DNA from: Dorea sp.
GTDB lineage: Bacteria > Bacillota > Clostridia > Lachnospirales > Lachnospiraceae
Direction: 5' to 3'
NCBI GenBank assembly: GCA_022769185.1
Contig: JALEKG010000071.1
Location: forward strand, 1-63,527
Length of the DNA stretch: 63,527 bases
In this document: positions 43,931-53,693 of the stretch, piece by piece
How the letters are laid out: every line of letters starts with the position of its first letter
Position numbering within the stretch: the stretch's first letter is position 1
The notes under the pieces: model-generated
What the model was told of the DNA's origin: nothing
The model's database searches: none
What the model saw: only the letters and a program-made list of their open reading frames with translations
Position numbers and translations under genes: made by a program

Positions 43931-45577
43931 TTATTCTACACCTTTATTTTCATCAGCGATATATTCAAAGAAATCAAAGTCTGCATAATGTTTATGCTTC
44001 ACGCGGTCTGCACAGGTAATACCAACCATAGTTCCGGTAAATTCACCATATTTACAGTATTCATCTGAGAATTTCGTCGTATCGAAAACTCTTCCAATCT
44101 TCTGATACGCTTCTCCATCCAGACTCCATTCAAACCAGCATTCGCGTCCTTCTATGTAGAGTCTGAGATATACCGGCACATCATCGACCGGAATTCTGGT
44201 ATCTAAGAATTCTGTCTTTTCGCCATTTTCGAGCTGAATGATGGAAAGCGCACTTTGTCCCAGTGTTTCACTGTAATATTTTCTGAGATTAATATAATTC
44301 ATATTATCATAATACAGGATCAGCCCTGCACTCTGCTGATAGACTTCCGGTACGTATTCCATCTTCGTCGTGATCCTTGCATGGACGCTGGTAAGCTTTC
44401 TTGCAAGAATACTTACTTTATTCAGGGAGGTTCTGGACTCCTGTCCACGGATTCTTACATGCCCCGGTCTTGCTTTCACATCTGCAAATCTCTGTGGCAT
44501 GATTCTTGGAGCATAATACCAGTTTCCAAGCTCTTCTGAATCGAAATCATCATAATCCGGAATCTGTGGTAATGGACATTCCGGAAGATTGCTTTCCGGC
44601 ACTTCTACTTTTGCCAGATTGCTTCCATCTGCCATTCGCAGCCAGTTGTCCTCTGTCCATACCATCTTCTGGATCGCGGTCTCTCTTCCGAGGGTACAGC
44701 GAAGTTCCGGAACAAATGGGCGTGACGTCAGATGTACCAGATACACTTCCCCATTCTGAGTCTCTACATAGCTTCCGTGTCCGGATTTCTGCAGGACGGA
44801 GGCCGGATTATAATATTTCGGTTTTAAATGATCGGGATCATGGCGTTCATAGGAATCACCCGGAACGGAAGTAACAATTGGATTCTTCGGATCTTTTTCA
44901 TAAGGACCCCAGACATTCTCTGCTCGTCCCATCGTAACACAATGATTATATCCGGTACCGCCTTCTGCACACATGATATAATAGTAGCCATTTCTTTTGG
45001 TCAGATGCGGTGCCTCGATACATCCTCTGTCAGTCCCGCCGCTCCAGATCCGCTTGGGATATCCTAAGATTTCTTTCTTTTCTGGAGAATATTCTACCAT
45101 GCAGATTGCACCCGGTTTTTCATAACCTTCTCTTGTCTCCCATTCCAGTGATACGACCCATTTTCTTCCATCCTCATCATGGAACATAGAGGCATCGAAT
45201 CCGGAAGAATGGAGATAGACCGGTTCACTCCATGGTCCGCGGATATCTTTTGCCGTGATTACAAAATTATCCACATCAAAATATCTGGCATTCATAGAAT
45301 TCATGACTCCATAGACGACATAGAACAGGTCTTCCTGCTCACAATATGTCAGACAAGGTGCCCAGATTCCTTTTGCAGATGGAAGTTTCTTAAGATCCAC
45401 CTGTTCATCGTCCGTTAATACATGGGTATAAAGCTCCCAGTTTTTCAAATCCCTGGAATGATAGACCGGTATCCCCGGAAACCATTCAAATGTGGAAACT
45501 GCCAGATAATAGTCGTCTCCTTTTCTGCAGATACATGGATCCGGATTAAAGCCCGGAAGTATTGGATTTTTTATCAT
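43931..45577 (-). CDS. GH43 beta-xylosidase/arabinofuranosidase-like glycosidase
   Basis: This 548-residue protein has a five-bladed propeller GH43 domain (about 1-310) plus a C-terminal beta-sandwich (about 345-540). Catalytic residues align with the Selenomonas xylosidase: Asp13 (FNPDP), Asp128 (SGFDAS) and Glu188 (CIEAPHL). There is no signal peptide, so it likely acts on imported oligosaccharides. The ATG at 45577 has AGGAG 7 bases upstream; the longer reading overlaps the GH5 gene. Specificity among xylosidase and arabinosidase cannot be told. Confidence 0.93.
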   Translation of the reverse strand: MIKNPILPGFNPDPCICRKGDDYYLAVSTFEWFPGIPVYHSRDLKNWELYTHVLTDDEQVDLKKLPSAKGIWAPCLTYCEQEDLFYVVYGVMNSMNARYFDVDNFVITAKDIRGPWSEPVYLHSSGFDASMFHDEDGRKWVVSLEWETREGYEKPGAICMVEYSPEKKEILGYPKRIWSGGTDRGCIEAPHLTKRNGYYYIMCAEGGTGYNHCVTMGRAENVWGPYEKDPKNPIVTSVPGDSYERHDPDHLKPKYYNPASVLQKSGHGSYVETQNGEVYLVHLTSRPFVPELRCTLGRETAIQKMVWTEDNWLRMADGSNLAKVEVPESNLPECPLPQIPDYDDFDSEELGNWYYAPRIMPQRFADVKARPGHVRIRGQESRTSLNKVSILARKLTSVHARITTKMEYVPEVYQQSAGLILYYDNMNYINLRKYYSETLGQSALSIIQLENGEKTEFLDTRIPVDDVPVYLRLYIEGRECWFEWSLDGEAYQKIGRVFDTTKFSDEYCKYGEFTGTMVGITCADRVKHKHYADFDFFEYIADENKGVE

Positions 45578-45603
45578 AATTTTTTCTCCTGACTTATTGA
45601 TCA

Positions 45604-46776
45604 TTATTTGTTTTCTAATGGGAACCAACCGAAATCGACACATCTTCCGAGATCCCAGCAGTCCCAGCCGACCCAGCCGTCTGTATTGACAGTGTCAGTC
45701 AGTAATTTATAGCTCCAGTAGAAGTATCCACTTCCTTTGTTCCATGCATCAAGCTGTGCTTTTGCGACTGCATTATAGATCTCTTTTTTCTTTTCATCAC
45801 TCATGGTCTCTTCGGACATTCCTTCTACCCCATTTAACACAGACTGTCCGCCTTTGGTATCATGTCCGACCGCCAGAGAATTGAACAGGCACCATTCTCC
45901 ACAGATCACAGGGAAATACTGCTGCATTTCTTTAATGTCTTTTGCATAATTTTCTTCAATGTATCTGGTGTATCCCTCGATTGTCTGTTCACATCCAAGC
46001 ATCTCAGCCATCATCAGATACTGATGGGTATCCAGTACAACATTCTGATATTTCTCTTCTCTCATGAAGTCCTTCCACGCCTTCAGCCGGAATGCATCGT
46101 GGATGACAATGTATTTCTCGTCTGCAAGATGTGGTCTGATACGATCATACGCATCCAGATAAAATTGTCTGATGAACTCCATCGTATTCGGCTTCGTTCC
46201 TTTTGCTTTTTCAGGATCCACTGCCGGGTAACGTCCTGGTACATCCATTACTTCCCACATATCTTCCAATACAGGCTCATTGATCACTTCAATCCCCCAT
46301 AAGCCTTTTCTTCTGCCATAACGCATGGCCAGACGTTCCAGTACTGTAAGCTCGAATTCTACCTCATCCGGCTGTTGGGACCATTTACATACTCCGCTGA
46401 TTCCACCGTTGTCAAATCCATTCTGGCTGTCCGGAGCGGTATGAAGGTCGATCAAGATCTGAAGCCCATATCTTTCTGCCCAGCAAAATGCCTTATCCAG
46501 TTCTTCAACACAGCCAATAAATGGTTCTCTGTCACCAAAGATAAAGTACGGTACCGGAATTCTTACTGCATCCATTCCCATAGCCTTGATCCTCGTAAAA
46601 TCGCGCTCAGTAATATATTCTGAACGATGCATTTTGATCCGCGCTTCATAGACTTCTTTTGAGAGCTGCGTCGGCAGATAATATTCATCTTCCGCAGTTG
46701 TTCCGTCAAACAATGACGGGCTCATCCATTTTTCCAGTACAAGCCAGTTTCCGAGATTCACACCTTTTACATGCAT
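45604..46776 (-). CDS. GH5 family glycoside hydrolase, exo-beta-1,3-glucanase-like
   Basis: This 390-residue TIM-barrel glycosidase begins KGVNLGNWLVLEKWMSPSLF, strongly like GH5 exo-1,3-beta-glucanases (GH5_9-like). Acid/base Glu167 (INEP) and nucleophile Glu294 (GEW) are present. There is no signal peptide, implying intracellular action. The ATG at 46776 follows AAGGAG by about 8-9 bases. It is first in an operon with GH43 and divergent from an AraC regulator. The subfamily and substrate are inferred from the N-terminal motif only. Confidence 0.9.
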   Translation of the reverse strand: MHVKGVNLGNWLVLEKWMSPSLFDGTTAEDEYYLPTQLSKEVYEARIKMHRSEYITERDFTRIKAMGMDAVRIPVPYFIFGDREPFIGCVEELDKAFCWAERYGLQILIDLHTAPDSQNGFDNGGISGVCKWSQQPDEVEFELTVLERLAMRYGRRKGLWGIEVINEPVLEDMWEVMDVPGRYPAVDPEKAKGTKPNTMEFIRQFYLDAYDRIRPHLADEKYIVIHDAFRLKAWKDFMREEKYQNVVLDTHQYLMMAEMLGCEQTIEGYTRYIEENYAKDIKEMQQYFPVICGEWCLFNSLAVGHDTKGGQSVLNGVEGMSEETMSDEKKKEIYNAVAKAQLDAWNKGSGYFYWSYKLLTDTVNTDGWVGWDCWDLGRCVDFGWFPLENK

Positions 46777-46830
46777 TTTCCTGTTCTCCTTTTCTTTTTT
46801 CGTTATTTTACTTTCTAATGATAGTCTAAG

Positions 46831-46900
46831 ATAATACGCTGTCATTTTATATCACAATTCTCATGTTTTTATCACAATTCTCATATGAATATGTTATACT
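46831..46900. promoter_or_regulatory. divergent GH5/araC control region with AraC-type direct repeats
   Basis: ATCACAATTCTCAT occurs twice, at 46851-46864 and 46871-46884, exactly 20 bp apart in the same direction, the layout of AraC-family operators. The first copy overlaps the -35 of a GH5 promoter (minus-strand -10 TATTAT at 46831-46836 with a poor -35), and the second overlaps the -35 region of the araC promoter (-10 TATACT, 46895-46900). Weak -35 boxes suit activator-dependent promoters. Confidence 0.6.
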
Positions 46901-46929
46901 GATAGAAATAACCTTGGAGGGACTGCCAG

Positions 46930-48138
46930 ATGAATGACCAGTATCTGATGCAATATATTTCTTATCATCTTCATACATATGTACGAAAATATACAAATAC
47001 CGGAGCGTTGCTTTCTGAATTTTGCGCTAGGAAGGATCTGCATGATACGCCTGCCGGTCCGGCCATTCTGCCTGTATATCATTCGGATTATGGCAGTCTG
47101 TCTTTTCCGGTATTCTGTTCTGTCAATGCCCGGATGATCTATGCCCTGATACCGGCAGATGCATTTATCTTTCAGGTGGGCCCGGTCTGTCTTCCTTCTT
47201 CTGTATCTCTAAAATATACGATCCAGGATGATTCCTTAACCATCGAGTCTGCCGATACAATACCATTATGTGAATTCCGGGCATTTACTACAGATGTTCT
47301 TCTGGTCTACAACCTGTTTCATGAGGAGATCCTGGAAGAAAGCAGCCTGCTATTATTGAACTGCATCCATCAGGATATTGAAAATCAGGCAAGAAAATAT
47401 TTCTCCGAGATTGTATTTGAGAATCACGAATATGTAAAGAAACACAATCCTTATGACCAGGAGATACGGGAATTCTCCAGTATTGAAAATGGAGATCTGG
47501 AGCAGCTTAAGCAAAGTCATGCAGAAGACTATCCCGGCAAGATCGGGACACTGTCCAAAGATCCAGTGCGGCACATGAAGAATCTTGGAATCGTTGTGGT
47601 CACACTTGCCAGCCGTGCTGCAATCCGCGGCGGGCTCCTGCCGGAGGTCTCTTTTTCTCTCAGTGATTCCTATATCCAGAGTTTTGAAGAATGTGATGAT
47701 ATTGCGACACTGTTCCATCTGATCCGTGCTTCCGAATATCACTATGCCCAGATGGTCCGGGATCTGAAAAATGAACAGCATGGAACAGCTTCAAAAGATA
47801 AGAATCCTCATATTCAGAAATGTAAAGATTATGTATTTGCCCATCTGCATGAAAAAATATCTGTGCAGCAGATCGCCAATGAACTCGGTTTAAATGCGAA
47901 TTATCTTTCGGAACTCTTTCAAAAATGCGAGCACATTTCTCTTACAAAATTCATCCAGAGCGAAAAGATCAGCCTGGCGAAAAACCTGTTGATCTATTCT
48001 CATTATTCTTATATTGAAATTGCAGCTTATCTCGGCTATTCCTCTCAGAGCCACCTTGGAAAGCAGTTCAAAGAGAAAACCGGATACACACTCCGGAAAT
48101 ACCGGGAGACATTCGGTAAAAAAGAATTTACCTGGTAA
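46930..48138 (+). CDS. AraC-family transcriptional regulator
   Basis: This 402-residue regulator has an N-terminal sensing region without a clear known domain, a helical segment with HMKNLGIVVVTLASRAAIRGG (about 216-236) and a C-terminal double helix-turn-helix (about 305-398) containing ISVQQIANELGLNANYLSELF and IEIAAYLGYSSQSHLGKQFK. It is divergent from the GH5-GH43 operon and is the likely activator of it and perhaps of itself. GGAGG lies 9 bases before the ATG. It converges with the transglutaminase gene, which ends 3 bp away. Confidence 0.93.
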   Translation: MNDQYLMQYISYHLHTYVRKYTNTGALLSEFCARKDLHDTPAGPAILPVYHSDYGSLSFPVFCSVNARMIYALIPADAFIFQVGPVCLPSSVSLKYTIQDDSLTIESADTIPLCEFRAFTTDVLLVYNLFHEEILEESSLLLLNCIHQDIENQARKYFSEIVFENHEYVKKHNPYDQEIREFSSIENGDLEQLKQSHAEDYPGKIGTLSKDPVRHMKNLGIVVVTLASRAAIRGGLLPEVSFSLSDSYIQSFEECDDIATLFHLIRASEYHYAQMVRDLKNEQHGTASKDKNPHIQKCKDYVFAHLHEKISVQQIANELGLNANYLSELFQKCEHISLTKFIQSEKISLAKNLLIYSHYSYIEIAAYLGYSSQSHLGKQFKEKTGYTLRKYRETFGKKEFTW

Positions 48139-48140
48139 TC

Positions 48141-50504
48141 TTACATAGCCTTTACGAACAGAAACCAGAATTTTTCTCGTCCTTTTAATTCTTGCAAGAT
48201 TCTTTTACGGAATTTCCGATACAGTTCCAGGAATTTCTTTTGATCTTTACGTTCTGTTTTCTCTGAAGAAAACGCTGCACGAATTGCACATTCATACATC
48301 CACTCCCACTCTTCTTCGGTAAGCTGTGGGAATCGCTCTTTCATCTGTAGTATATTTTTATGATCGGACTGATCGTCACACTTCATCCCTCTGAAGATAC
48401 AGATCTCATATATCTCATTATAGATAGCTGCAATCCCGCGGTTATCTGTTCTTACCCGGAACAGATACAACTTTTTCTGCCTCCGGATCTTTTGCTGTAT
48501 AACAGCAGCCAGGCAGATACAGAGCAATAATAGAATTACTCCCAAGATCCAGCTGTTTTCCTTGAATCCAGCCGTTTCTTTTGATCCATCCGCCTCTTCG
48601 GATTCTCCGGCAAGATTCTTATTAGAAGTATCAGGCGGTTCGTTCTTTCTTATCTCCTGCTCTTCTTCGGGTTCTGTCACTTCCTGCTGCATCTCCTGCC
48701 CGGCATCATCTACAGGATCGTCTATTGGAACAGCCTCTTCTTCTGCATCCTGATAGGATAGAGTATGCTCTCTGACCTTCCAGCCAGTCTGTTCATCAAA
48801 GGTCTCACACCAGGCATGCGCCATCTCATCCGTAACGACTGCCTGATATGTACCATCTCCCTGCCGTCTGAAATTCTCCGGTGAAACGACATACCCTTCC
48901 ACATATCTGGCCGGATAACCACACTCCCGATAGATCAGCGTTGCTGCCGAAGCAAAATGCACACAGAAGCCCTTCTGATGATCAAATAAAAAATATTCTA
49001 CAAAGTCCTGATCGGAAGGCTTCGCACCCGGCTCTTTCGAATATCTCAGATGCTGAGAGAAATATACATCCATTCCCGCGCCGACACTTTCAACGGTAGA
49101 AGGATCCAGATTCGCACACCATTCTGAGAGCTGCTTCAGATCCCGCGGATACTCTACATACGTCTCAGTTACAAATGCATTGTAAGATTCCCAGAGATCT
49201 GAAGCCTCTGCGAGCTCACCTGCTCCCAGGGCCTCTGTCGTATTTTCCAGATAAAAACGATATTCCCGGGTCCGGCTGTTTGTTCCCTTCACATAAGCGT
49301 CCAGTTTCACCTCTTCCCCTTCTCCAATCTCCGCATAATAAGGGGAATATCCATATTTTCTCGAAGCATTCAGAAGATCCACCTTCAGATATAACGGGTC
49401 AGGCCGGTTACTGCTGTCCGCGATCCTGGTAAAAGGTTCATTCATCAGTTCTCTGCGCTCAGTACTCGTTCCAAATGGAGACATAAGCCTGGAAAACTCA
49501 ATCGATCCAAGCTCCTCCCATTTCGTACCGGTGTAAGTGGTTCCCACATAGGCCTTCAGATAAATCCTGGAAGTTGGCCGTTCTGACACGGTCACCGTAA
49601 GCTCTTTGGTTCCTTCCGGAGCAATTTTGGTAAGCTGGTCCAGATTCCCGGCCCCGATACCTCCGGTGATGTAATCCCCTGCTTTATCTGCACGATCCGT
49701 ATCAGCGGAATCCGATTCCTTCTTCCATTCAAAACGTTCTTTCAGCAGACTCTCAATCTTCAGATGTTCATTCTGCGATTCCGTAATCTCATGACGGATC
49801 CTTTTATATTGCATTAGATGAGCATCTTTATAATCTGCAATCTTCGGCTGAATCAGTAATGTACACAGATACAGCATCAGCAGAACTCCGGCAGCCATAG
49901 TAATCTCTCGCACCGGTATCTTCTCATCACTTCTGTGATACATGATCAGATACAGACTTCCAGATGACAGCAGACACCAGGAAGAAAAAGTAGTAGGCAT
50001 ATATCCAACCGTTGCGGCCAGAATTACAGGAATCAACATTACAAGTAGTGTTAGAATTCCACCTTTTTGCTTCTTCAATACGATAGAAAGAACCATTCCA
50101 AGAAGGAGCTGAACTCCTATGAGAATCACAAGATCATCTGCCATACCGGAAACGACATCCATACCAGACTGGCTGATCCCATAGAATTCGTTTCTTTTTT
50201 CAATATATGAGTTCACATAAGGAGCGATCCCGTTTATGACATGTTCCCGTAAGAACATTGCAAGGGCTCCAAGGATAATACAGAACAGTAAGAGTATTCT
50301 TCCTGTATGCTTTGTAACACATAAGAAAAGTTCCAGACCCACAACCACACCAAGCAGACTCAGACTTACAATGCTAAATTTTATGTTTAGGCTGAACACC
50401 GAGTGATATGCACCAAAAACAGACAGAAGCGCTGCATATACAGCTACTATCTGCATCAGACACATTTTATTATGATCTAAACCGTGAAATATAGCTCTTC
50501 CCAT
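48141..50504 (-). CDS. transglutaminase-like membrane protein
   Basis: This is a 787-residue protein. The N-terminal block has about six transmembrane segments (17-220), then an extracytoplasmic part with the transglutaminase-like core: Cys514 (KGFCVHFA), His563 (MAHAWCE) and WKVRE at 575-579, where Glu stands at the third catalytic position. An acidic linker (590-640), a further transmembrane helix (652-671) and a cytoplasmic C-terminal helical tail follow. It overlaps the DUF58 gene by 28 bp and belongs to the MoxR-DUF58-transglutaminase cassette. Whether it acts as a protease or cross-linker is unknown. Confidence 0.9.
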   Translation of the reverse strand: MGRAIFHGLDHNKMCLMQIVAVYAALLSVFGAYHSVFSLNIKFSIVSLSLLGVVVGLELFLCVTKHTGRILLLFCIILGALAMFLREHVINGIAPYVNSYIEKRNEFYGISQSGMDVVSGMADDLVILIGVQLLLGMVLSIVLKKQKGGILTLLVMLIPVILAATVGYMPTTFSSWCLLSSGSLYLIMYHRSDEKIPVREITMAAGVLLMLYLCTLLIQPKIADYKDAHLMQYKRIRHEITESQNEHLKIESLLKERFEWKKESDSADTDRADKAGDYITGGIGAGNLDQLTKIAPEGTKELTVTVSERPTSRIYLKAYVGTTYTGTKWEELGSIEFSRLMSPFGTSTERRELMNEPFTRIADSSNRPDPLYLKVDLLNASRKYGYSPYYAEIGEGEEVKLDAYVKGTNSRTREYRFYLENTTEALGAGELAEASDLWESYNAFVTETYVEYPRDLKQLSEWCANLDPSTVESVGAGMDVYFSQHLRYSKEPGAKPSDQDFVEYFLFDHQKGFCVHFASAATLIYRECGYPARYVEGYVVSPENFRRQGDGTYQAVVTDEMAHAWCETFDEQTGWKVREHTLSYQDAEEEAVPIDDPVDDAGQEMQQEVTEPEEEQEIRKNEPPDTSNKNLAGESEEADGSKETAGFKENSWILGVILLLLCICLAAVIQQKIRRQKKLYLFRVRTDNRGIAAIYNEIYEICIFRGMKCDDQSDHKNILQMKERFPQLTEEEWEWMYECAIRAAFSSEKTERKDQKKFLELYRKFRKRILQELKGREKFWFLFVKAM

Positions 50505-51565
50505 CTGATCTCTTCTTCCTTATCCGGCAGCTGCATCTGTTGTTCCTGATTGACCCATACACTGCCGTCCATCCGAAATTCTACCACTGTACTGAAACTC
50601 ATTGCCCGGAATTCTTCTTCATACTGACTTTGTGCTACCTCTATGTCCGAATAGGGCTTCACGTACAACAGTCGATTTAAAAGTTCATAGATATGTTCCT
50701 CTTTACTGATTCTTTTTTTTCGAATCCTCTGATTCTCCGGTTCATACCAGGCCACCATATGCACACATTTCTCCTCCAGCATAGAAAGAGAAAGAGAGGC
50801 CACAGCTTCCAGGAGAATAGACATCTTATTTTTGGACGATTCCAGATTCAGCCAGATTAAGACGACACATCCCAGAGGACGGCCATGCTCCTTCACCAGC
50901 AGATCATCTGCTTTTGCAGACAATTTCCAGTGCACATCATGGATGGAATCCTTCTCCCGGTATTCCCGGATCTGATACACTTCGGATGGATCATCTCCAC
51001 TTTCACGGTCTGAAAATTCTTCTGCATCAGCAATAAACTCTCTGGTTCGTCTAGTAACTTCCACCGGAAGCAGATGGCATTCCGGAAGAATCCCGACATC
51101 CTGAAATTCCTTTAATTTTAGCGTAGTTCTAAAAAGGAACAATATATCATATATTCTGCAATGATCCAGAGAAATGTGTATATTTCCACAGCTTTTTTCC
51201 TGCAACATAAGAATCAGAGTCTCCGGATGCTTTCCCGTTACAGCTCCTTTCAGATCATGGAATTTCTGTTCTCCGGTAAATGAATTTTCTACCCGGATCC
51301 GGATTCTAAAATGGATGACTGGAATCCGGGATGTATTCTTTACCAGGATCTGGATCGGAATCTGCTGATTCTTTTCCGCAATCGGCAAAACCTGCGCCAT
51401 CGTGATTTTCAGATTCCGTCTCATTACATACAAAGAGATCATAGAAAACACACTATAGATCAGCTCCACGACTAGCATAGCGGTTACAATCTCATCATCA
51501 TAGAGAAAAAAGCAATAGAGCGTCAGCAGAAATACTGCGAAAAACGCAATGATTCGTCTTACCAT
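50477..51565 (-). CDS. DUF58 domain-containing protein
   Basis: This 362-residue protein has two N-terminal transmembrane helices (about 5-45) and a DUF58 domain whose signature REYREKDSIHDVHWKLSAK is seen around residues 202-220. Such proteins have a von Willebrand-like fold and work with MoxR ATPases, probably as folding or activation partners. It lies between the MoxR and transglutaminase genes. Confidence 0.92.
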   Translation of the reverse strand: MVRRIIAFFAVFLLTLYCFFLYDDEIVTAMLVVELIYSVFSMISLYVMRRNLKITMAQVLPIAEKNQQIPIQILVKNTSRIPVIHFRIRIRVENSFTGEQKFHDLKGAVTGKHPETLILMLQEKSCGNIHISLDHCRIYDILFLFRTTLKLKEFQDVGILPECHLLPVEVTRRTREFIADAEEFSDRESGDDPSEVYQIREYREKDSIHDVHWKLSAKADDLLVKEHGRPLGCVVLIWLNLESSKNKMSILLEAVASLSLSMLEEKCVHMVAWYEPENQRIRKKRISKEEHIYELLNRLLYVKPYSDIEVAQSQYEEEFRAMSFSTVVEFRMDGSVWVNQEQQMQLPDKEEEIRWEELYFTV

Positions 51566-51572
51566 AGCTCAC

Positions 51573-52523
51573 CTACGATTTCTTTCTGGCATTTGGCTTC
51601 GTCACCTGTCCCAGAATCTGTTTCAATACATCCTCTGGCTGTACATGTCCTACTTTTGCTTTCGTATTCAATCGGATACGATGTAACGCCACACAGGCGA
51701 ATTCCTCCTCCACATCCTCCGGCAGCACATAATCTCTTCCCTGCATCCAGGCTCTGGCTCTGCTCATTGCAGCAAGTGCGACTGTTCCTCTGGGACTCAG
51801 TCCGGCGGTCAGAAGTTCCTGTTCCCTTGTTTCTTTGGCAAGTCTTGCAATATAATCATAAACCACATCGTGCATATACACTTCTGATACTTCTTTTTGC
51901 ATCATCAGAAGGAATTCTGCATTCATAATCGTATCTACCTCATCGATCGGATTCCTACTCCTGCGTCGTTTTAGAATCTCAATCTCCTCTTCTACTGTAG
52001 GATAACCCATCCTGACACAAATCATAAAACGATCCAGCTGCGATTCCGGCAGCAGCTGTGTTCCGGCCGATCCTTCCGGATTCTCCGTTGCAATGACAAT
52101 AAATGGCCGTCCGGTCTCCCGCGTAACTCCATCCACCGTCACATGACGCTCCTCCATCACTTCCAGAAGCGCTGACTGTGTCTTTGGAGAAGTCCGGTTA
52201 ATCTCATCCGCCAGAAACAGATTGCACATCAGTGCTCCCGGCTGGTATACAAACTGTCCCGTCTCTTTCTGAAACATGGAAAATCCAGTCAGATCCGCAG
52301 GCATAACATCCGGCGTAAACTGCACTCTCTTCTCCTTAATTCCCATGGCTTTCGAAAAGGCCATTGCCATCGTCGTCTTACCGACTCCCGGCGTATCTTC
52401 AATCAATATATGCCCGCCTGCAACAATGGCAGTCATAATCTTTTCAATCACATCTTTCTTCCCGACCACTGCCTTTTCCACTTCCGCAATTACAGCAGCC
52501 GCTCCCTGATATAACCGAGTCAT
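51573..52523 (-). CDS. MoxR-family AAA+ ATPase
   Basis: This 316-residue AAA+ ATPase has Walker A EDTPGVGKTT (about 42-51), Walker B NLFLADEINRTSPKTQSALLE, sensor 1 VIATENPEGSAGT and an arginine-rich C-terminal lid ending near SRARAWMQGRDYVLPEDV. It is first in the MoxR-DUF58-transglutaminase operon and probably chaperones its partners. The ATG at 52523 lies 4 bases after GGGGGAG; the longer reading has no site. Confidence 0.94.
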   Translation of the reverse strand: MTRLYQGAAAVIAEVEKAVVGKKDVIEKIMTAIVAGGHILIEDTPGVGKTTMAMAFSKAMGIKEKRVQFTPDVMPADLTGFSMFQKETGQFVYQPGALMCNLFLADEINRTSPKTQSALLEVMEERHVTVDGVTRETGRPFIVIATENPEGSAGTQLLPESQLDRFMICVRMGYPTVEEEIEILKRRRSRNPIDEVDTIMNAEFLLMMQKEVSEVYMHDVVYDYIARLAKETREQELLTAGLSPRGTVALAAMSRARAWMQGRDYVLPEDVEEEFACVALHRIRLNTKAKVGHVQPEDVLKQILGQVTKPNARKKS

Positions 52524-52607
52524 GATACTCCCCCTTTCACGAATCTCCTCTGTACCTAATATTAACACGGGCTCATGGAAACAGCAAGGTACACCTCGAA
52601 ATCAAAA

Positions 52608-52642
52608 AACCGTTGTTAATCCAGTTTTGGATTACAACGGTT
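52608..52642 (-). terminator. Rho-independent terminator of the MerR gene
   Basis: A stem of 9 + 6 bp with one bulge (AACCGTTGT...AATCCA) around a 4-nt loop, followed on the minus strand by six T, lies 63 nt after the merR stop. Confidence 0.8.
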
Positions 52643-52705
52643 TCTCAAATATGATACTCCTGGAATTCTCATGCTTCTTAAGAGATAATTAGTATATAAA
52701 TTTAT

Positions 52706-53644
52706 TTAGAATACTTTCATTATATATGCATACTGCAGTAGTTTCATTGCTACTATAAATATCAAGAGTAATAATACAGTTATTGCCAGCATGATCCATC
52801 TCGTCTTTTGCAGATGTTTCTCCTTAGCAGCGCTTTGCTGAATCATGATGTAACCACGGATTGCTGTTAAAATCAAGCATACGATGACCAATGATCCAAC
52901 AAAGATTACGGTCGAATTTCCAACGATAGCAATTCCTATTCCACAGAAAGCAAAGGAATTTGCAAGACCGCCTAACCCTCCACCTCCCCAGTCTCTTGCC
53001 CATACCCACAGAAAATCTTTCCCGGTAAGGCCTTCGTAAACAGAAAGTCCAATCCCATATAATAGAAAGAAGATTCCTATTCCAAGTGAAAGATAGAATT
53101 CTATTCCAGATGGCCTCAAAGTTAATAGATTCTGCAAAGTTATGTCTGTTGTTTTGAATGCAAGTATTCCTATATACAAGATCCGGGCTAATACTGCCCA
53201 GCCTGTAATATATAATATTGCTTTACTCAAAAATCTTCTATCAATATCTTCCTTCATAATCTGCTCTAACCTCTCTTTCCAAGTGTTTTTATCCCCATGT
53301 AATATATTTTCGTCGAGATTCGTAATACTGACATTTTCAGAGATAATTAGCTCACAAGTGGCTCTGATTTCTTTTATCTTCATTTCTTCTTTATTCAATT
53401 CATTTAAACGTTTTTCCATGGCCGCTTTTAAGGTAATCTGATCATTCAGAATTTTCTGGATATCTGAAACGGAAACATCTAAAAGACGGAGTGTCTTAAT
53501 CTGTTTCAGTCGCCTGACATCTTCTTCCGAATACTCTCGATATCCATTTGCCTTTCTTAGCGGATGAATCAGATTTTCCTTTTCATAATGACGAATATTT
53601 ACACTTTTAATTCCTGTCAGTTCTTCCACTTCTTTTATCAGCAT
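52706..53644 (-). CDS. MerR-family regulator with membrane domain
   Basis: This 312-residue protein has an N-terminal MerR winged helix (about 1-70: IKEVEELTGIKSVNIRHYEKENLI, then GYREYSEEDVRRLKQI) and a coiled-coil dimer helix (about 78-105). It continues into a C-terminal half with about four transmembrane segments (146-166, 185-205, 215-263, 287-305). Membrane-linked MerR regulators are a known clostridial type; the signal sensed is unknown. It is expressed from a MerR-style promoter and is probably autoregulated. Confidence 0.88.
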   Translation of the reverse strand: MLIKEVEELTGIKSVNIRHYEKENLIHPLRKANGYREYSEEDVRRLKQIKTLRLLDVSVSDIQKILNDQITLKAAMEKRLNELNKEEMKIKEIRATCELIISENVSITNLDENILHGDKNTWKERLEQIMKEDIDRRFLSKAILYITGWAVLARILYIGILAFKTTDITLQNLLTLRPSGIEFYLSLGIGIFFLLYGIGLSVYEGLTGKDFLWVWARDWGGGGLGGLANSFAFCGIGIAIVGNSTVIFVGSLVIVCLILTAIRGYIMIQQSAAKEKHLQKTRWIMLAITVLLLLIFIVAMKLLQYAYIMKVF

Positions 53645-53693
53645 TCAATTCACCTCTTTCATTTTTTACATGTACATGTTTTCCCTTTTCTGG

